Below, piece by piece: positions 5,161 to 5,847 of a DNA stretch of 5,847 nt. The notes under the pieces were generated by a model. It saw nothing but the letters and a program-made list of their open reading frames with translations, made no database searches and was not told the DNA's origin. Both the position numbers and the translations under genes were made by a program. The DNA is from Oribacterium sp. UBA3737 (lineage in GTDB: Bacteria > Bacillota_A > Clostridia > Lachnospirales > Lachnospiraceae), in assembly GCA_002371295.1 (NCBI GenBank), contig DFGZ01000303.1:969-6815 (forward strand), in the 5' to 3' direction. How positions within the stretch are numbered: position 1 is the stretch's first letter; each line of letters opens with the position of its first letter.

Positions 5161-5847
5161 TTACTTAACAACGAAGTTAAGAATCTTGCCCTTTACGAAG
5201 ATCACCTTAACTATGTTCTTGCCTTCGAAGAACTTGCTGATCTGAGGGTTTGCCTTTGCGGCCTCGATAGCGTCATCCTGAGTAGCTTCAGCAGGAAGGT
5301 CAACATTGCCCCTTACCTTACCGTTCACCTGGACACCCATGTTGATCACTGCATCCTTTGTCTTTTCTTCGTCATACTCCGGCCACTTGGCAAGTGTAAG
5401 AAGTCCCTCGCCGCCGATCTCCTCATAAATCTCCTCTGTGAGATGAGGTGCGAACGGATGAAGAAGCTTGATGAATACAACAAGGTCGTCCTTTGTGATA
5501 GCTCCGGCCTTTGTGAAGTCATTGATAAGAGTCATAAGAGCTGCAATAGCTGTATTGAACTTCATACGCTCGATATCATCCGTAACCTTCTTGATGGTCT
5601 TGTGAAGCTTTGACTCAAGGCTTGGGTCTTCCTTCTCAAGAGTTGCGATATCCGTAAGTCCGGCAACACGGTCAAGGAAACGCTTAACTCCGCGAACACC
5701 CTCGTCGCTCCAGGGAGCAGCCGCTGTGTAATCACTCATGAAAAGAACATAAGCGCGGAGTGTATCGGCACCGTAAAGGTCTACGATGTTCAGAGGGTCG
5801 ATGACATTGCCCTTTGACTTGGACATCTTCTCGCCGTCAGGTCCCAG
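5161..5847 (-). CDS. leuS: Leucine--tRNA ligase, C-terminal fragment
   Basis: This is the last 228 codons of leucyl-tRNA synthetase; the rest lies beyond the right edge. The cytoplasmic class I enzyme activates leucine with ATP and charges tRNA-Leu. The visible part opens with LGPDGEKMSKSKGN, containing the KMSKS loop (fragment residues 7-11) that stabilises the adenylation transition state. Conserved GADTLRAYVLFM, APWSDEGVRGVKRFLDRV and the anticodon-binding helical domain follow, with LHPFAPHLTEEIYEEIGG at about 129-146. The small C-terminal domain (about 168-228) begins at VQVNGKVRGNVDLP and ends KGKILNFVVK, as usual for bacterial LeuRS. The catalytic HIGH motif and CP1 editing domain are outside the window. 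The gene stops with TAA at 5163-5161 and is followed by two strong hairpins, so it probably ends its transcription unit here. Confidence 0.97.
   Translation of the reverse strand: MGPDGEKMSKSKGNVIDPLNIVDLYGADTLRAYVLFMSDYTAAAPWSDEGVRGVKRFLDRVAGLTDIATLEKEDPSLESKLHKTIKKVTDDIERMKFNTAIAALMTLINDFTKAGAITKDDLVVFIKLLHPFAPHLTEEIYEEIGGEGLLTLAKWPEYDEEKTKDAVINMGVQVNGKVRGNVDLPAEATQDDAIEAAKANPQISKFFEGKNIVKVIFVKGKILNFVVK

Overview
The window looks like core chromosome from an anaerobic, low-to-mid GC Firmicute, most plausibly a Lachnospiraceae-like clostridium. The grounds are a pyruvate:ferredoxin oxidoreductase start, a bacterial-type LeuRS, a VanW/peptidoglycan-binding surface protein of a kind common in clostridia, strong AGGAGG-type ribosome binding sites and AT-rich intergenic promoters. 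This placement is inference; there is no rRNA or other phylogenetic marker here.

All four protein genes read on the minus strand, so in transcription order they run from high to low coordinates. (1) The 3' third of leuS (5847 to 5161) carries the KMSKS loop, anticodon-binding domain and C-terminal domain. (2) A 396-bp gap (5160 to 4765) is packed with hairpins: a terminator-like structure behind leuS, then a modular GC-rich repeat with a perfect 44-bp direct repeat, one copy carrying an 82-bp structured insertion. (3) A complete uvrC (4764 to 2845) encodes a nucleotide excision repair nuclease with all expected domains and four Fe-S-type cysteines. (4) A 210-bp gap holds a candidate promoter and a possible six-codon ORF. 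(5) A complete gene (2634 to 547) encodes a membrane-anchored VanW-domain protein with an Arg/Ser/Gly-rich cytoplasmic tail, acidic low-complexity inserts and an acidic extracellular tail. (6) A 352-bp gap holds a clear intrinsic terminator for the VanW gene and an extended -10 promoter, a perfect 15-bp palindrome and spaced repeat motifs upstream of the last gene. (7) The first 64 codons of nifJ (194 to 1) run off the window.

The genes are functionally unrelated (translation, DNA repair, cell envelope, pyruvate metabolism), and the separators suggest mostly independent transcription units. The protein content is ordinary. The part that deserves a second look is the hairpin repeat block between leuS and uvrC, followed by the possible regulatory sites upstream of nifJ. 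I found no CRISPR array, phage, transposase, tRNA or rRNA gene.
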